From Paenibacillus sp. TCA20 (GTDB lineage: Bacteria; Bacillota; Bacilli; Paenibacillales; Paenibacillaceae), in the NCBI RefSeq assembly GCF_000732325.1, contig NZ_BBIW01000014.1:1-64000 (forward strand): a stretch of DNA of 64,000 bases, in the 5' to 3' direction. This document shows positions 53,389 to 63,774 of the stretch, one piece after another. Numbering within the stretch: the stretch's first letter is position 1; the number at the start of each line of letters is the position of its first letter. The notes under the pieces are model-generated. The model saw only the letters and a list, made by a program, of their open reading frames with translations. It was not told the DNA's origin and searched no databases. The position numbers and the translations under genes were made by a program.

Positions 53389-54297
53389 GTGAAGAAGAAC
53401 AGACTCGGTTCATCAGATCTTTTTGTAAGTGAGATTGGACTAGGCTGCATGTCGCTCGGGACAGATGAGAATCAAGCGGTATCGCTTATTCATGAAGCAC
53501 TCGATCGCGGCGTTAATTTTCTGGATACAGCGGATATTTATGATGATGGACGAAATGAAGAAATCGTAGGCAGTGCACTGAAAGGCCGCAGACAGGATAT
53601 TATTCTGGCTACCAAGGCAGGGAACGTTCGTGTCCCCGGACAGTCCGGTTTAACCTGGGATCCAAGTAAACATCATATCCTGTCCGCGGTCAAAGAGAGC
53701 CTGCGAAGATTGAAGACGGATTATATAGATTTGTACCAGCTGCACGGAGGTACGATAGAAGATAACATGGAAGAGACGATTGAAGCGTTTGAACAACTGA
53801 AGCGGGAAGGTGTGATCCGTTATTACGGAATATCCTCAATTCGGCCTAATGTAATCAGGGAGTATGTTCAGCGTGCTCAGATTGTCAGTGTCATGAGCCA
53901 ATACAGCCTGCTCGATCGCCGTGGTGAGGAGGAGGTGTATCCCCTGCTTGCTGAATATGGAATCAACGTAATTGCGAGAGGACCGGTTGCGAGTGGTGCG
54001 CTTGCCGATGGCAGAGATGACAAAGCAGCAAAGGGCTTTTTGAATTATTCAGGGGATCAGATTACTGATATTCGTCATCAGCTTCGTCCTCTAGTGAATG
54101 AGCAAAGAAGTATGTCCCAAACGGCTATTCGTTATGCACTTCATCATCCAGCGGTAGCGACTGTCATTCCTGGTGCAAGCTCGCGGACGCAGCTGCTTGA
54201 GAATATTGGTGCCGCAGAGGCCCCTCTGCTCACAGAGGAGGAATACGAACTGCTTCGAGAAATGACCAGTGCTAACCTATATACGCAGCACCGTTAA
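53389..54297 (+). CDS. Aldo/keto reductase
   Basis: 302-residue NADPH-dependent reductase. Catalytic tetrad: Asp and Tyr in FLDTADIYDDGRNEE, Lys in LATKAG, His in YQLHGG. GTG at 53389 is chosen since AGGAGGG stands nine bases upstream; the frame open to 53326 has none. Probably co-transcribed with the thioredoxin-like gene 51 bases later. General detoxification or redox role; substrate unknown. Confidence 0.91.
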   Translation: MKKNRLGSSDLFVSEIGLGCMSLGTDENQAVSLIHEALDRGVNFLDTADIYDDGRNEEIVGSALKGRRQDIILATKAGNVRVPGQSGLTWDPSKHHILSAVKESLRRLKTDYIDLYQLHGGTIEDNMEETIEAFEQLKREGVIRYYGISSIRPNVIREYVQRAQIVSVMSQYSLLDRRGEEEVYPLLAEYGINVIARGPVASGALADGRDDKAAKGFLNYSGDQITDIRHQLRPLVNEQRSMSQTAIRYALHHPAVATVIPGASSRTQLLENIGAAEAPLLTEEEYELLREMTSANLYTQHR

Positions 54298-54348
54298 GGG
54301 TCAGCTGATATATTATATAACGAGAACCATAAGAGAGGAATTTGCAAA

Positions 54349-54675
54349 ATGGAGAGAATACAAACAGAAGAACAATACAGAGAGCTTATTCAAGGAGATA
54401 AGCTGACCGTCATCAAATTTGATACGACATGGTGCCCGGATTGTAAAAATATGGACCGGTTTATTGGCGATGTCATCGACCAGCATCAAGATAAAGAGTT
54501 CTACGCTATAGATGCAGAGAAGCTTATGCCGGTGGCCGACGAGAACCAGGTCCGGGGTATTCCAAGCCTGCTCGTATTCAAGAACGGAGAGAAGATTGCT
54601 CATCTGCATAGTAAATGGGCAAAGACTCCTGCTCAGGTGTCGGAATATCTTGAAACACTAGAATCCAAGCAGTAA
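54349..54675 (+). CDS. Thioredoxin-family protein
   Basis: 108 residues, thioredoxin fold. Active site WCPDC (Cys29, Cys32) and cis-Pro in VRGIPSLLVF. WCPDC replaces the classical WCGPC, as in TRP14-like or YtpP/TxlA-like thioredoxins. AGAGGAA before the ATG. Follows the aldo/keto reductase gene. Confidence 0.91.
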   Translation: MERIQTEEQYRELIQGDKLTVIKFDTTWCPDCKNMDRFIGDVIDQHQDKEFYAIDAEKLMPVADENQVRGIPSLLVFKNGEKIAHLHSKWAKTPAQVSEYLETLESKQ

Positions 54676-54701
54676 AATAGTCGATTTCGTACCCGATGAA
54701 G

Positions 54702-54745
54702 AGCCCTCCCTGCTGTGTGATCGAACAGCAGGGAGGGCTTTTTTT
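54702..54745 (+). terminator. Terminator after the thioredoxin-like gene
   Basis: Perfect 15-base stem AGCCCTCCCTGCTGT / ACAGCAGGGAGGGCT and seven T. Confidence 0.93.
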
Positions 54746-55541
54746 ACAGAACGAAAACAAAGATGACCAGAGCAAGTCCGAAGCGATAATAGGCAAAGGT
54801 CGACAGCTTGAGTCTTTTTAATAAATGAAGAAAGGTTCTTATAGCGAGCATGCCCACAGCGAAAGAGGTAATCAGTCCGGCTGCAAAATAAGGGATATCG
54901 CTGACAGACAAGTAGGATGCGCTCTTCATGAGATCTAATAGAGTTGCAGCAAACATGATCGGTACGGAGACGAGAAAGGTGAACTCTGCAGCTGCTGTAT
55001 GGCTGACTCTGGCTAACAGCCCGCCGGATATCGTTGAACCGGATCTCGAGAAACCGGGCCATAATGCGAGGATCTGAAATAATCCGATCGTGAATGCCTG
55101 CTTATAAGTAATATCGTCAATCGTAACCGCTGTGGGCTTCTTGTGCCATTTCTCAGCAGCGATCATCAGCAGGCCCCCGGCAACCAGGCTGTAAACGACC
55201 GTTTCGGGTCCGAACAAGTACGCTTTGATGACATCGCGCAGCAGCACGGCGGCAACTCCAGCAGGCACCATCGCGAGGAAAATATGGAGCAGGTTCAACC
55301 GCGGAACCGTGCGGTCTAACGGTTTGATTTTGAATAAACCAATAAAAGTATGCCAATATAATACGACAACGGCAAGCACTGCACCAAGCTGGACAACAAC
55401 CTCGAAGGTTTTTACACTTTCCTCATCGGTAGATAAGCCAAGCAAGTGAGCAGTCAGGATCATATGTCCGGTTGAAGACACAGGTAAGAATTCAGTCAGG
55501 CCTTCAATAATCCCCATAATAATGGAAGATAAAATATCCAC
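54744..55541 (-). CDS. uppP: Undecaprenyl-diphosphatase UppP (BacA)
   Basis: 265-residue membrane enzyme that removes a phosphate from undecaprenyl diphosphate, recycling the cell-wall lipid carrier and giving bacitracin tolerance. Motifs [14 protein letters not shown] (13-26) and, near 165, [15 protein letters not shown] carry the catalytic residues. About eight membrane segments. GTG start with AAGGAGG seven bases upstream. Single gene; the stop lies in the shared terminator. Confidence 0.96.
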   Translation of the reverse strand: MDILSSIIMGIIEGLTEFLPVSSTGHMILTAHLLGLSTDEESVKTFEVVVQLGAVLAVVVLYWHTFIGLFKIKPLDRTVPRLNLLHIFLAMVPAGVAAVLLRDVIKAYLFGPETVVYSLVAGGLLMIAAEKWHKKPTAVTIDDITYKQAFTIGLFQILALWPGFSRSGSTISGGLLARVSHTAAAEFTFLVSVPIMFAATLLDLMKSASYLSVSDIPYFAAGLITSFAVGMLAIRTFLHLLKRLKLSTFAYYRFGLALVIFVFVL

Positions 55542-55722
55542 GGCATGTCCTCCTTAAGTCACTTGGGATGTGTGAATACGGGCTCAGAGCAGGAATTGAT
55601 CTTTATATACTACTCGTCTCACCGGGAAGACAGAACCAGTAGTAATTGTTGTTTTATGTCGAAACTAGTCACTTTGCACGTCGTCATTTTGTGATATGAT
55701 AGGTGAAGCAATCTCTCTTTTG

Positions 55723-55736
55723 TGTAAGCGCTTAGA
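55723..55736 (+). promoter_or_regulatory. cre site before the sensor kinase gene
   Basis: TGTAAGCGCTTAGA differs from TGWAANCGNTNWCA at one place. It follows a plausible promoter (TTGCAC ... TATGAT at about 55675-55701), so CcpA could block elongation. Confidence 0.65.
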
Positions 55737-55757
55737 ATAGATATAGGGGTGAATCCT

Positions 55758-57551
55758 TTGCTGTCATGGCTTGTACGGCTTAACAATAATACGAAGCTGA
55801 AGCACAAGCTTCTGATGAGTTACGTTCTTGTCGTCATGATTCCTGTGCTGATTATCGGCATAGGGGTGACTTATTATTTTCGACAGCAGGCGATGGATCA
55901 GGCAATAGAGCAAGCTCGAAACAACGTAGACCGGATTAAGAATCAGGCCTCCACATTTCTCAGGGTGCCGACAGATATATCTAATCTCCTGCTGTTCAAC
56001 AAGGAGCTGGAGACCGTTGTGAATACGGAATACTCGAGCATTCTTGAGCTGACGAAGACTTACCATGCCTTTGATCTGTTCAATGAGTATCTTCAGCAGT
56101 ACCGAGAGCTGTCTGCGATTCGATTCTTCACTTATAATCCGACCCTCGTGAACAATCTGGAGTTTATCCCGGTGACGGATCAAATTGAGGATACCCAGTG
56201 GTTTAATCAAGCCGTTCATGCCAGAAGTATCGGCTGGTTCTATGTACCTTCGACTCCGGATAATCCGGCGGATGCCCTGGCGCTGGTCAGAAGGGTGCAT
56301 TTTCCTGAATATCAAAGTCAGGGTGTGCTGATGGTACTGATTAATCGTTATGAGATCAACAACATATTAAGTCAGGAACCCTTTGACACGATGATTGTTG
56401 ACAGTCAGGGATATATTGTTGCAGCCAAAGATATAAGCTTGGTCGGACAAACCTTCGACAGTTTGGATATCGAAGTGGATCTTAACAGTCAAAAGACGGG
56501 AATTATTGATACAGATGTCAAGAATGAGCCCTCCAAAATTATTGTTGATGAGCTGCTGCCGGCATCGAGCATGAATGGATTTCAAATTGTATCGGTCTTC
56601 TCCAACAACTGCATTGTTAATGATGCGAATAAGATCAGCTTGATCGGCATGCTCTTTATCGGTTTGGTGCTGCTGGTAGCACTGGTATTTGTCTACGTTA
56701 TTTCGTTCTTAACGACAAAGCGTATGCTTGGATTAAGCCGCCAGATCAACCGGGTCGCCCTCGGGAATTTGAAAGTCGTATCCAATATTGATGGGAACGA
56801 TGAGATAGGTCAGCTGTCACGTCAATTTAATTCCATGGTGTCGAGCATTAATCAATTGATGACTCAAGTCGTGGAGACCAGCGAGCAGAACAACCGGCTC
56901 GAGATCGCCCAGAAGGAAATCAAGCTCAAAATGATGGCAAGCCAGATCAATCCGCATTTTCTCTTTAATGCGCTGGAGTCCATTCGGATGAAAGCCCATA
57001 TTAAAGGTGAGGTCGAAATCGCGAATATCGTTCGGCTGCTTGGGAAGCTGATGCGCAAGAACTTGGAGATCGGCAGTGGACATACAACGGTCAAGGCCGA
57101 GATGGAGATTGTCCAATCTTATCTGCAGATTCAGAAATTCCGTTATGAAGATCGCCTGAATTTCGAATTGCGGCTGGACAAGTCTGCTGATAAAATATAC
57201 ATCCCTCCGCTGATCATCCAGCCTCTCGTTGAGAATGCGATTGTACACGGGCTTGAGAATCAGGAAGAGGGCGTTAAGGTTGAGGTCGAGATTCAGAATA
57301 TGGACGAGAAGCTGCTTAAGATATGCGTAAAAGATAATGGCGTCGGCATAACCGAGGAACGGCTAGCGGAAGTGCTAGCTTCCATTGCCGGTCCGGATGA
57401 GGAAGAAAAGAGCCGGATTGGCCTAAGAAATGTTCATCAGCGATTGACATTGTCTTATGGCGAAGAGCACGGATTAAATATTCATAGTGAATATGGTGTA
57501 GGTACAGAAATTTATTTTACTGTTCCCAAAGGAGGCAGCCTGAATGTATAG
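55758..57551 (+). CDS. Sensor histidine kinase, YesM type
   Basis: 597 residues. Membrane segments at about 19-38 and 290-312 enclose an outside Cache-like sensor domain; a HAMP linker follows, then the His-kinase with INPHFLFNALESIRMK and N-box PLVENAIVHGLE. TTG at 55758 is preferred because AGGGGTG is six bases upstream; GTG 55749 overlaps that site. Overlaps the response-regulator gene by eight bases. Likely senses a sugar and drives the adjacent Lpl importer. Confidence 0.92.
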   Translation: MLSWLVRLNNNTKLKHKLLMSYVLVVMIPVLIIGIGVTYYFRQQAMDQAIEQARNNVDRIKNQASTFLRVPTDISNLLLFNKELETVVNTEYSSILELTKTYHAFDLFNEYLQQYRELSAIRFFTYNPTLVNNLEFIPVTDQIEDTQWFNQAVHARSIGWFYVPSTPDNPADALALVRRVHFPEYQSQGVLMVLINRYEINNILSQEPFDTMIVDSQGYIVAAKDISLVGQTFDSLDIEVDLNSQKTGIIDTDVKNEPSKIIVDELLPASSMNGFQIVSVFSNNCIVNDANKISLIGMLFIGLVLLVALVFVYVISFLTTKRMLGLSRQINRVALGNLKVVSNIDGNDEIGQLSRQFNSMVSSINQLMTQVVETSEQNNRLEIAQKEIKLKMMASQINPHFLFNALESIRMKAHIKGEVEIANIVRLLGKLMRKNLEIGSGHTTVKAEMEIVQSYLQIQKFRYEDRLNFELRLDKSADKIYIPPLIIQPLVENAIVHGLENQEEGVKVEVEIQNMDEKLLKICVKDNGVGITEERLAEVLASIAGPDEEEKSRIGLRNVHQRLTLSYGEEHGLNIHSEYGVGTEIYFTVPKGGSLNV

Positions 57552-59082
57552 CGTAATACTTGTAGATGACGAACCGATGATCAGAGAAGGACTGAAGACG
57601 ATCATTGATTGGGAAGCACAGGGTTATGAAGTCATTGATACGGCTTCTAACGGACGAGAAGCTGTGGAGAAATATCATGAGCTACAGCCGGATCTGATGA
57701 TACTTGATATTCGAATGCCTGGAATGACAGGTCTTGAAGTGATAGAACTGCTGTTTAAGGAAGGGAAAAAAGGACATTTTCTCATCTTAAGCGGTCATGC
57801 GGATTTTGATTATGCCAAGAAGGCAATCAGCTTTGGTGTAGATGGCTATTTGCTTAAGCCAGTCGACGAAGAAGAAATGATGGAAGAACTGGAACGAATC
57901 AAGAAAATGCTGGACAAAGAGGAGAAGATCAAGCAGCGGAGCTCAAACGAAGAGCTGTTTTACAGAGAGCATCTCATCGAGTCCATTATCTTTGACGGAC
58001 AGGTCTGGGAGGATGAGCAGCTGAAGGAATGGGGGCTATATTCTCCAAGCTATCAAGTACTTCTCCTCGAGCTATATGACGATTCCACTTTATTCCTAAC
58101 CGAAGTGAAACGGGAAGTGGCAGAGATGCTGAATGCTTCACAGCGCGGAGTCGTATTTAATGCAGGAAAATATGTCGGGATATTGCTCCGGGAGCCGGTG
58201 TTGTCCAAAGAGGATGCCCGTCGTTTATATGAAGGGATCGTAACGGTACTCAAACGCTACGCTGCCATGATATATATTGCTGCAGGCCGTCCTGTCGAGC
58301 GTTCCCGGGAGCTTGAACATTCTTACCGTGAGGCATTAATTACTATAGAGCGGCGATTCTTCGCAAAGGATAGAAGTATATTGCTCGCCTCCGATGTGCA
58401 TGAGCCGGATGATAAAGCTGAACAAGCAGTTACGATGAATGAACATGAATTGGCTGATAAGCTGTATTATGCACTGGACATTAGAAGTAAGGACCTACTT
58501 ACGCGGGTATTGTCTGAGATAGAAGAGATCGTAACTAGGAACCGTTTCAGCGAAGGGGACATCAAAAAAGTAACGGCACAAATAGCTGCTTTGGCTCTAA
58601 ATAAGTTGTCCTTGAATCATGAAGAAGCCAAAAGCATCGCGACGGAGCATACAGCCATGCTGGCGGCGTTATATCGGCTGCCAACGTTATACGATCTATT
58701 AGAGACTTTGAATATTCAATTTGTAAAAGTCATTTCCCAGCTGGGCGGCAACAGCAAGGATACCGTAATTAAGCAAATGATCGATTTTATTAAACGGAAT
58801 CCTGGCAATCACCTCAAGCTCGAAGTGCTTGCCGAAGTCTTCAATTACAATAGCAGCTATCTAGGCAAGCTGTTCAAGAATTACACGGGGGAATCATTTA
58901 ACGTATTTGTCGACAAAGTTCGCATGGAGCGGGCGAAGGAGCTGCTGTCAGAGGGTCTTAAGGTCCATCAAGTGTCTGCTACCATTGGATATGCGAACGT
59001 AGATTATTTTCATAGCAAATTTAAAAAGTATGTTGGTGTATCACCGTCTACTTACCGGGAGCAATCCAGGGATCAAAGCTAG
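57544..59082 (+). CDS. Response regulator with AraC-type DNA-binding domain, YesN type
   Basis: 512 residues. Receiver domain with D55 (LMILDIRMPG) and LKP near 105; a central variable domain; C-terminal AraC double HTH (KLEVLAEVFNYNSSYLGKLF, SATIGYANVDYFHSKFKKYV). Start overlaps the kinase gene. Predicted activator of the following sugar importer genes. Confidence 0.94.
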   Translation: MYSVILVDDEPMIREGLKTIIDWEAQGYEVIDTASNGREAVEKYHELQPDLMILDIRMPGMTGLEVIELLFKEGKKGHFLILSGHADFDYAKKAISFGVDGYLLKPVDEEEMMEELERIKKMLDKEEKIKQRSSNEELFYREHLIESIIFDGQVWEDEQLKEWGLYSPSYQVLLLELYDDSTLFLTEVKREVAEMLNASQRGVVFNAGKYVGILLREPVLSKEDARRLYEGIVTVLKRYAAMIYIAAGRPVERSRELEHSYREALITIERRFFAKDRSILLASDVHEPDDKAEQAVTMNEHELADKLYYALDIRSKDLLTRVLSEIEEIVTRNRFSEGDIKKVTAQIAALALNKLSLNHEEAKSIATEHTAMLAALYRLPTLYDLLETLNIQFVKVISQLGGNSKDTVIKQMIDFIKRNPGNHLKLEVLAEVFNYNSSYLGKLFKNYTGESFNVFVDKVRMERAKELLSEGLKVHQVSATIGYANVDYFHSKFKKYVGVSPSTYREQSRDQS

Positions 59083-59104
59083 ACGGCTCTTTTCATGAAA
59101 ACAG

Positions 59105-59114
59105 AAAACGTTTT
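59105..59114 (+). promoter_or_regulatory. AAAACGTTTT palindrome before the Lpl operon
   Basis: Perfect 10-base palindrome of the LacI/CcpA half-site kind, 180 bases before the permease gene. Related GAAAACGTT words occur at 63315 and 63561. Regulator unknown. Confidence 0.45.
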
Positions 59115-59291
59115 TGCACAAAATACGGTAGTTCAAACAGCTCATTTGAATACCCTCATTTTTAGACATTTTATATGACCATTCGACGACACATCTCTAA
59201 TTTTTATATGAAATTATATTAAATCCATTGGGTATTTCTCTTCAAAATGTTGGAGTATCATTAAGTTATCAAACAGAGGAGGGGTCATTTC

Positions 59292-60275
59292 ATGGAAACG
59301 CTAACACAGCCCACTTCCACGGATTCCAAGGAGACACCCGCTACGAAAGCGAAGCGGAAAGGGCCTAATAACTTTTGGAAAACCGTGAAAGACCAAAAGT
59401 ATTTGCTGCTGATGTCTATGCCTTTCGTTGCATGGGTGTTCGTATTCAACTACCTGCCGCTATGGGGATGGACCATGGCATTTCAAGACTTTAAGCCAGC
59501 AAGAGGCTTTTTTGAACAGGATTGGGTAGGCTTCAAACATTTCGTCGAGTTGTTCACTGACGATCGATTCTACCTTGTACTCAGAAATACATTGGCCATG
59601 AGTTTGATGGGACTAGTTGTCGGTTTCGTATTCCCGATCTTCTTCGCTATCCTACTCAATGAGCTGCGCGGCAAATTTTTCAAGAGAACCGTGCAAACGG
59701 TATCATACTTGCCTCACTTTGTATCCTGGGTTGTTGTAGCCGGGATTGTAACGAAAATGCTGTCCACAGACGGCGGTATTATCAATGATATCTTGGTCGC
59801 ACTAAATATTGTTGATGAGCCGATTCAGTTTATGGCGCAAGGTAACCTATTTTGGTACATTGTAACCGCTTCCGACTTGTGGAAGGAAATGGGATGGAAC
59901 GCGATCATTTATCTGGCAGCGATTACAGGTATCGATCAGGAGCTGTATGAAGCTTCCCGGGTCGATGGTGCAAGCCGCTGGAGACAAATGTGGCATATCA
60001 CATTGCCGGGTATCCGTTCTACAATTTCTGTATTGTTCATCATGCAGATCGGTCACTTGATCAGTATTGGATACGAGAAACAATTCTTGCTAGGAAACAG
60101 CTTGGTAACGGACTACTCGGAAGTACTCGATCTCTATGCTCTGAATTACGGTTTGCAGATGGGCAGGTACTCATACGGTACGGCAATAGGTATATTCAAC
60201 TCTGTGGTCAGCGTAATCCTGTTGTTCACTGCAAACGGTCTCTTCAAGAAATTCACTAAAGAGAGCATCATGTAG
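59292..60275 (+). CDS. ABC sugar transporter permease (LplB type)
   Basis: 327 residues, six membrane segments, EAA loop EASRVDGASRWRQMWHITLP (about 218-237). LplB/YtcP-type permeases import complex oligosaccharides in Paenibacillus and Bacillus. N-terminal 35 residues are Thr/Lys-rich. AGAGGAGG before the ATG. First of a three-gene importer under YesMN. Confidence 0.94.
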   Translation: METLTQPTSTDSKETPATKAKRKGPNNFWKTVKDQKYLLLMSMPFVAWVFVFNYLPLWGWTMAFQDFKPARGFFEQDWVGFKHFVELFTDDRFYLVLRNTLAMSLMGLVVGFVFPIFFAILLNELRGKFFKRTVQTVSYLPHFVSWVVVAGIVTKMLSTDGGIINDILVALNIVDEPIQFMAQGNLFWYIVTASDLWKEMGWNAIIYLAAITGIDQELYEASRVDGASRWRQMWHITLPGIRSTISVLFIMQIGHLISIGYEKQFLLGNSLVTDYSEVLDLYALNYGLQMGRYSYGTAIGIFNSVVSVILLFTANGLFKKFTKESIM

Positions 60276-60291
60276 AAAGGGGGAAGGAAGT

Positions 60292-61200
60292 GTGTCTAAA
60301 GCTAACAAAGCATTTAACGCCACAACTTCTGAGAAGATTTTTGACGTAGCCAACTATGTTGTTATGGGTCTGATTCTTATAGTGACGCTGTATCCGTTCT
60401 TAAACGTACTGGCGATCTCACTCAATGAATCATCTGATACGGTTCGCGGCGGAATCTACTTGTGGCCACGTGAATTTACATTGGAGAATTACAAGACGAT
60501 ATTCCAATATGATGGTCTGATCCAAGGTGCTCAGGTATCCCTGGCAAGAACAATTGTCGGAACCGTGCTTGGGCTCGTGAGCTCATCCATGGTAGCGTAC
60601 ACACTCGCTCGCCCTGACTTTAGAGCGAAAAAATTCGTGTCTACGTTCCTGGCACTTACAATGTATTTCTCTGGTGGTTTGATTCCAGGATACATTTTGA
60701 TGAGAGACCTTAACCTGATCGGTACGTTCTGGATTTACATTTTCCCAGCTCTGATCAGTGCATTTAATGTATTCGTTATTCGTTCCTTTATTGATGGTCT
60801 TCCATATGCGCTTCAAGAATCGGCCAAGCTCGATGGAGCCAATGACTTCAAAATCTATTACAAAATTATTCTTCCGCTCTGTAAGCCGGTACTTGCAACG
60901 ATCGCATTGTTCCTGGCTGTTGGACAGTGGAACTCCTGGTTCGATACTTACTTGTACAATGGTTCGAAGCCGGAGCTCACGACGCTTCAATACGAGCTGA
61001 TGAAGGTCCTTCAAAGTACGCAGCAAGGCAGCGGGGCAACAGTTAACGCGAATGACATGGCGCAGCAGATGGCCAATATTTCGCCGGAATCCATCCGGAT
61101 GGCGATCACTATTGTCGTAACTGTTCCGATCCTCGTGGTCTATCCGTTCCTTCAAAAGTACTTCGTTGGCGGTATGACACTGGGTGCTGTTAAAGCTTAA
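60292..61200 (+). CDS. ABC sugar transporter permease (LplC/YtcP type)
   Basis: 302 residues, six membrane segments, EAA loop ESAKLDGANDFKIYYKIILP (about 180-199). GTG start with AAGGGGGAAGG upstream; 16 bases after the LplB gene. Partner permease of the importer. Confidence 0.94.
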   Translation: MSKANKAFNATTSEKIFDVANYVVMGLILIVTLYPFLNVLAISLNESSDTVRGGIYLWPREFTLENYKTIFQYDGLIQGAQVSLARTIVGTVLGLVSSSMVAYTLARPDFRAKKFVSTFLALTMYFSGGLIPGYILMRDLNLIGTFWIYIFPALISAFNVFVIRSFIDGLPYALQESAKLDGANDFKIYYKIILPLCKPVLATIALFLAVGQWNSWFDTYLYNGSKPELTTLQYELMKVLQSTQQGSGATVNANDMAQQMANISPESIRMAITIVVTVPILVVYPFLQKYFVGGMTLGAVKA

Positions 61201-61298
61201 TACCATTCAATGTGGATAGATTGAAGTAAAGAAAAGAACAATATGAACTCTATGATCATCGGGATCTTAGCATTCAGTTCGTAAGTGATACCATTCGT

Positions 61299-61346
61299 GA
61301 ATCAATTTCATAATTACCTTGAGTCGCTATGAAATTGATTCCGTTT
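61299..61346 (+). terminator. Hairpin between permease and binding-protein genes
   Basis: Perfect 14-base stem GAATCAATTTCATA / TATGAAATTGATTC, then CGTTTT. May be a leaky terminator or a 5' stabiliser of the binding-protein mRNA. Confidence 0.65.
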
Positions 61347-61447
61347 TATCAAAAATTAGAGAAAATAGAGATAGAGATAGAGACAAATAAAACTTGTTGG
61401 ATTGGATCAAAAAGATATTGCGTAATTCATTGGGGAGGAACTTTGAT

Positions 61448-63151
61448 ATGCCTAGCAAAACAACGAAATTTGCAATTGTACCTTTACTTGGAATGTCTCT
61501 TCTGGCGGCAGGATGCGGCGGCGGAAGCAACGGCAGTGGTGAATATGAGGATACAAGTAATGATACTTCACCAATTACATTTGATTTCTTTAGTGCAGAT
61601 GCTTCACCAAACTGGAATCAAATGCAAGATGCGGTGGGTAAGAAAATTACAGAAGCTACAGGGGTAACGCTGAATGGTGAGTTTGCTGTAACCGGTGGAG
61701 GACAAGACCGGGTTGCACTTATGGCAGCAAGCGGTGAGTATCCAGACATCATTTCTGCCAAGGGTGAAGTCAATAAGCTTGTTGATGCAGGTGCCTTGAT
61801 CGACCTGACAGATCTTATTGAGGAATATGCGCCTAACATTAAGGCATTGTATGGAGAGTACTGGGATCGTTTGAAGTATAGCACTGAAGATGAGTCCATT
61901 TATGTACTCCCAACCTATGCAGGTGTAGGACAACAGTATTTCGATGCAACAGGTGGATTCAAGCTGCAGCACCGTGTACTTGAAGAGCTGGGATACCCTG
62001 AAATCCGTACAACAGAAGATTTCGAGAAAGCTTTGAAGGACTACATGAAGCTTCATCCGACAACAGATGGACAACCTACGATTCCATTGACATTGGATGC
62101 AGACGACTGGAGAATTCAAATTACAGTAACAAACCCGGCTTTCTGGGCAACAGGCGCTCATGACGACGGTGAATATTTCATCAATCCAGACACTTTTGAA
62201 GCGATGCTGCACGTTAAACGTCCTGAGGAAAAAGAATACTTCCGTTGGCTGAACAAGCTGTATAACGAAGGTTTGATTGATAAAGAAAGCTTTGTACAAA
62301 AATCAGATCAATACAAATCCAAAATTGCAAGTGGCCGTGTGCTTGGTCTGATTGACCAAGAGTGGGGTTATGCGGATGCAGAGAACTCTCTCAAAACACA
62401 AGGCAAATACGATCAAACATATGCGACTTTCCCTGTAACCATGTCTGAGGACATCTTGGATCATACGTTCCAGGATACAGGATTCCAATCTGGATGGGGA
62501 GTAGGTATTTCTACAACGAACCCAGATCCAGTACGTACAATTAAATTCTTCGACTATCTGGCTTCTGAAGAAGGTCAAATTCTTATTAATTGGGGTATCG
62601 AAGGCGAGCACTACAACGTAGATGAGAATGGACAACGTGTTATTCCTGAAGAAGTGCTGAGTGAGAAGAACAACAATGCTGGACCATTTACGAAAGAAAC
62701 GGGGATTAGCTTGTACGGAAATATTGCACCGCACTATGGTGACGGCGTGAAGGATTCTACAGATAACTATTATACAGCTAACTATCCAGAGCAAATCGTC
62801 GCTTCCTACTCTGAAGCAGACAAGAAAACGCTCGAGCAATACGGAGCTGAGACTTACAAAGATCTGTTCCCTAAAGAGGATGAGTTCCCTGTAAAACCAT
62901 GGGGTGCTGCTTATAATATGGCCGTACCATCCGGATCCAGCTACAGCGTAGCGTTCCAGAAATCTCAGGATATTATTAGAAAACGTATCCCAGAAGCGAT
63001 CTTGACTACACCAGACAAGTTTGATGCTGTGTACGAAACCATGCTGACTGAGCTGGACAAAGCTGGTGTAACTGAAATGGAAGCGGAGTATACTGAGCTG
63101 ATTAAGCAAAGAGTAGAGCTGTGGAACGGAAGTAACGCAGCAGCAGAATAA
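61448..63151 (+). CDS. ABC sugar-binding lipoprotein (LplA type)
   Basis: 567 residues. Signal peptide with lipobox LLAAGC, so membrane-anchored outside. The mature start SPITFDFFSADASPNWNQMQ and later IDLTDLIEEYAPNIKALY are typical of large LplA-like oligosaccharide binders. ATG 61448 has GGAGG nine bases upstream; an ATG at 61394 is unlikely. No ATPase gene in the operon. Paralogous to the truncated gene at the window end. Confidence 0.94.
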   Translation: MPSKTTKFAIVPLLGMSLLAAGCGGGSNGSGEYEDTSNDTSPITFDFFSADASPNWNQMQDAVGKKITEATGVTLNGEFAVTGGGQDRVALMAASGEYPDIISAKGEVNKLVDAGALIDLTDLIEEYAPNIKALYGEYWDRLKYSTEDESIYVLPTYAGVGQQYFDATGGFKLQHRVLEELGYPEIRTTEDFEKALKDYMKLHPTTDGQPTIPLTLDADDWRIQITVTNPAFWATGAHDDGEYFINPDTFEAMLHVKRPEEKEYFRWLNKLYNEGLIDKESFVQKSDQYKSKIASGRVLGLIDQEWGYADAENSLKTQGKYDQTYATFPVTMSEDILDHTFQDTGFQSGWGVGISTTNPDPVRTIKFFDYLASEEGQILINWGIEGEHYNVDENGQRVIPEEVLSEKNNNAGPFTKETGISLYGNIAPHYGDGVKDSTDNYYTANYPEQIVASYSEADKKTLEQYGAETYKDLFPKEDEFPVKPWGAAYNMAVPSGSSYSVAFQKSQDIIRKRIPEAILTTPDKFDAVYETMLTELDKAGVTEMEAEYTELIKQRVELWNGSNAAAE

Positions 63152-63180
63152 TCTGCTTAAATAGATGCACAGTTGTTAAG

Positions 63181-63229
63181 GATAAAGAGACTTTTATAGA
63201 CCTATAAAAGTCTCTTTATCCTATTTTTA
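63181..63229 (+). terminator. Terminator of the Lpl operon
   Basis: Perfect 18-base stem starting GATAAAGAGAC, loop GACC, then CTATTTTTAT. Confidence 0.85.
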
Positions 63230-63774
63230 TAAAAAATTTACATTATAGCCGATATTCTAATTTTATTTACATATAAAGTAATCGAATATTAATAAAATGA
63301 AGGAAGTATTAGCCGAAAACGTTTCATAAGCTGTGCCACTATAGAATAATGGTAGCTTATCGGCACATTTGGGTAGGATGCGTAGTTGAATTGACTAAAG
63401 AATGACGTTAAAATTCAAGTTTTTGATATGGATCCACTGAACAAAATTACATACAAATACCGTTCGAAAAAAGTTATTATTAATAGAAAAAAATAGATTG
63501 ACTTATTGAAGGGAATTTCATACAATGAATATATTGAAAGCACTTACATTACCTAGTTTCGAAAACGTTCTCCTCAACTTAGACCAAACTCAATTATTAA
63601 ACTTTTTTCCTCACTAGCTACACAATTATTAGCTTCTCAATCCTTTTTCGGTTTTACTTAAGCGCTTTATTTGTAATATTTAATAATTCATGTTATTTCG
63701 TTCTTTTTCATTATCGGTATATACAGGGTAACCTGTTATGCATATAAAAGATTTTTTAAGGGGGATTACAGCAA
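63230..63774 (+). other. Long A+T-rich leader of the second binding-protein gene
   Basis: About 545 bases without a gene. It contains GAAAACGTTTC at 63315-63325, GAAAACGTTC at 63561-63570 and AAGCGCTT at about 63660, all LacI/CcpA-like words, so several control sites are likely. The promoter could not be fixed. Confidence 0.45.

Noticed and set aside
62303-63109. Minus-strand open frame of 268 codons inside the LplA-type gene
   Set aside because: Antisense shadow of a strong coding frame; no family features.
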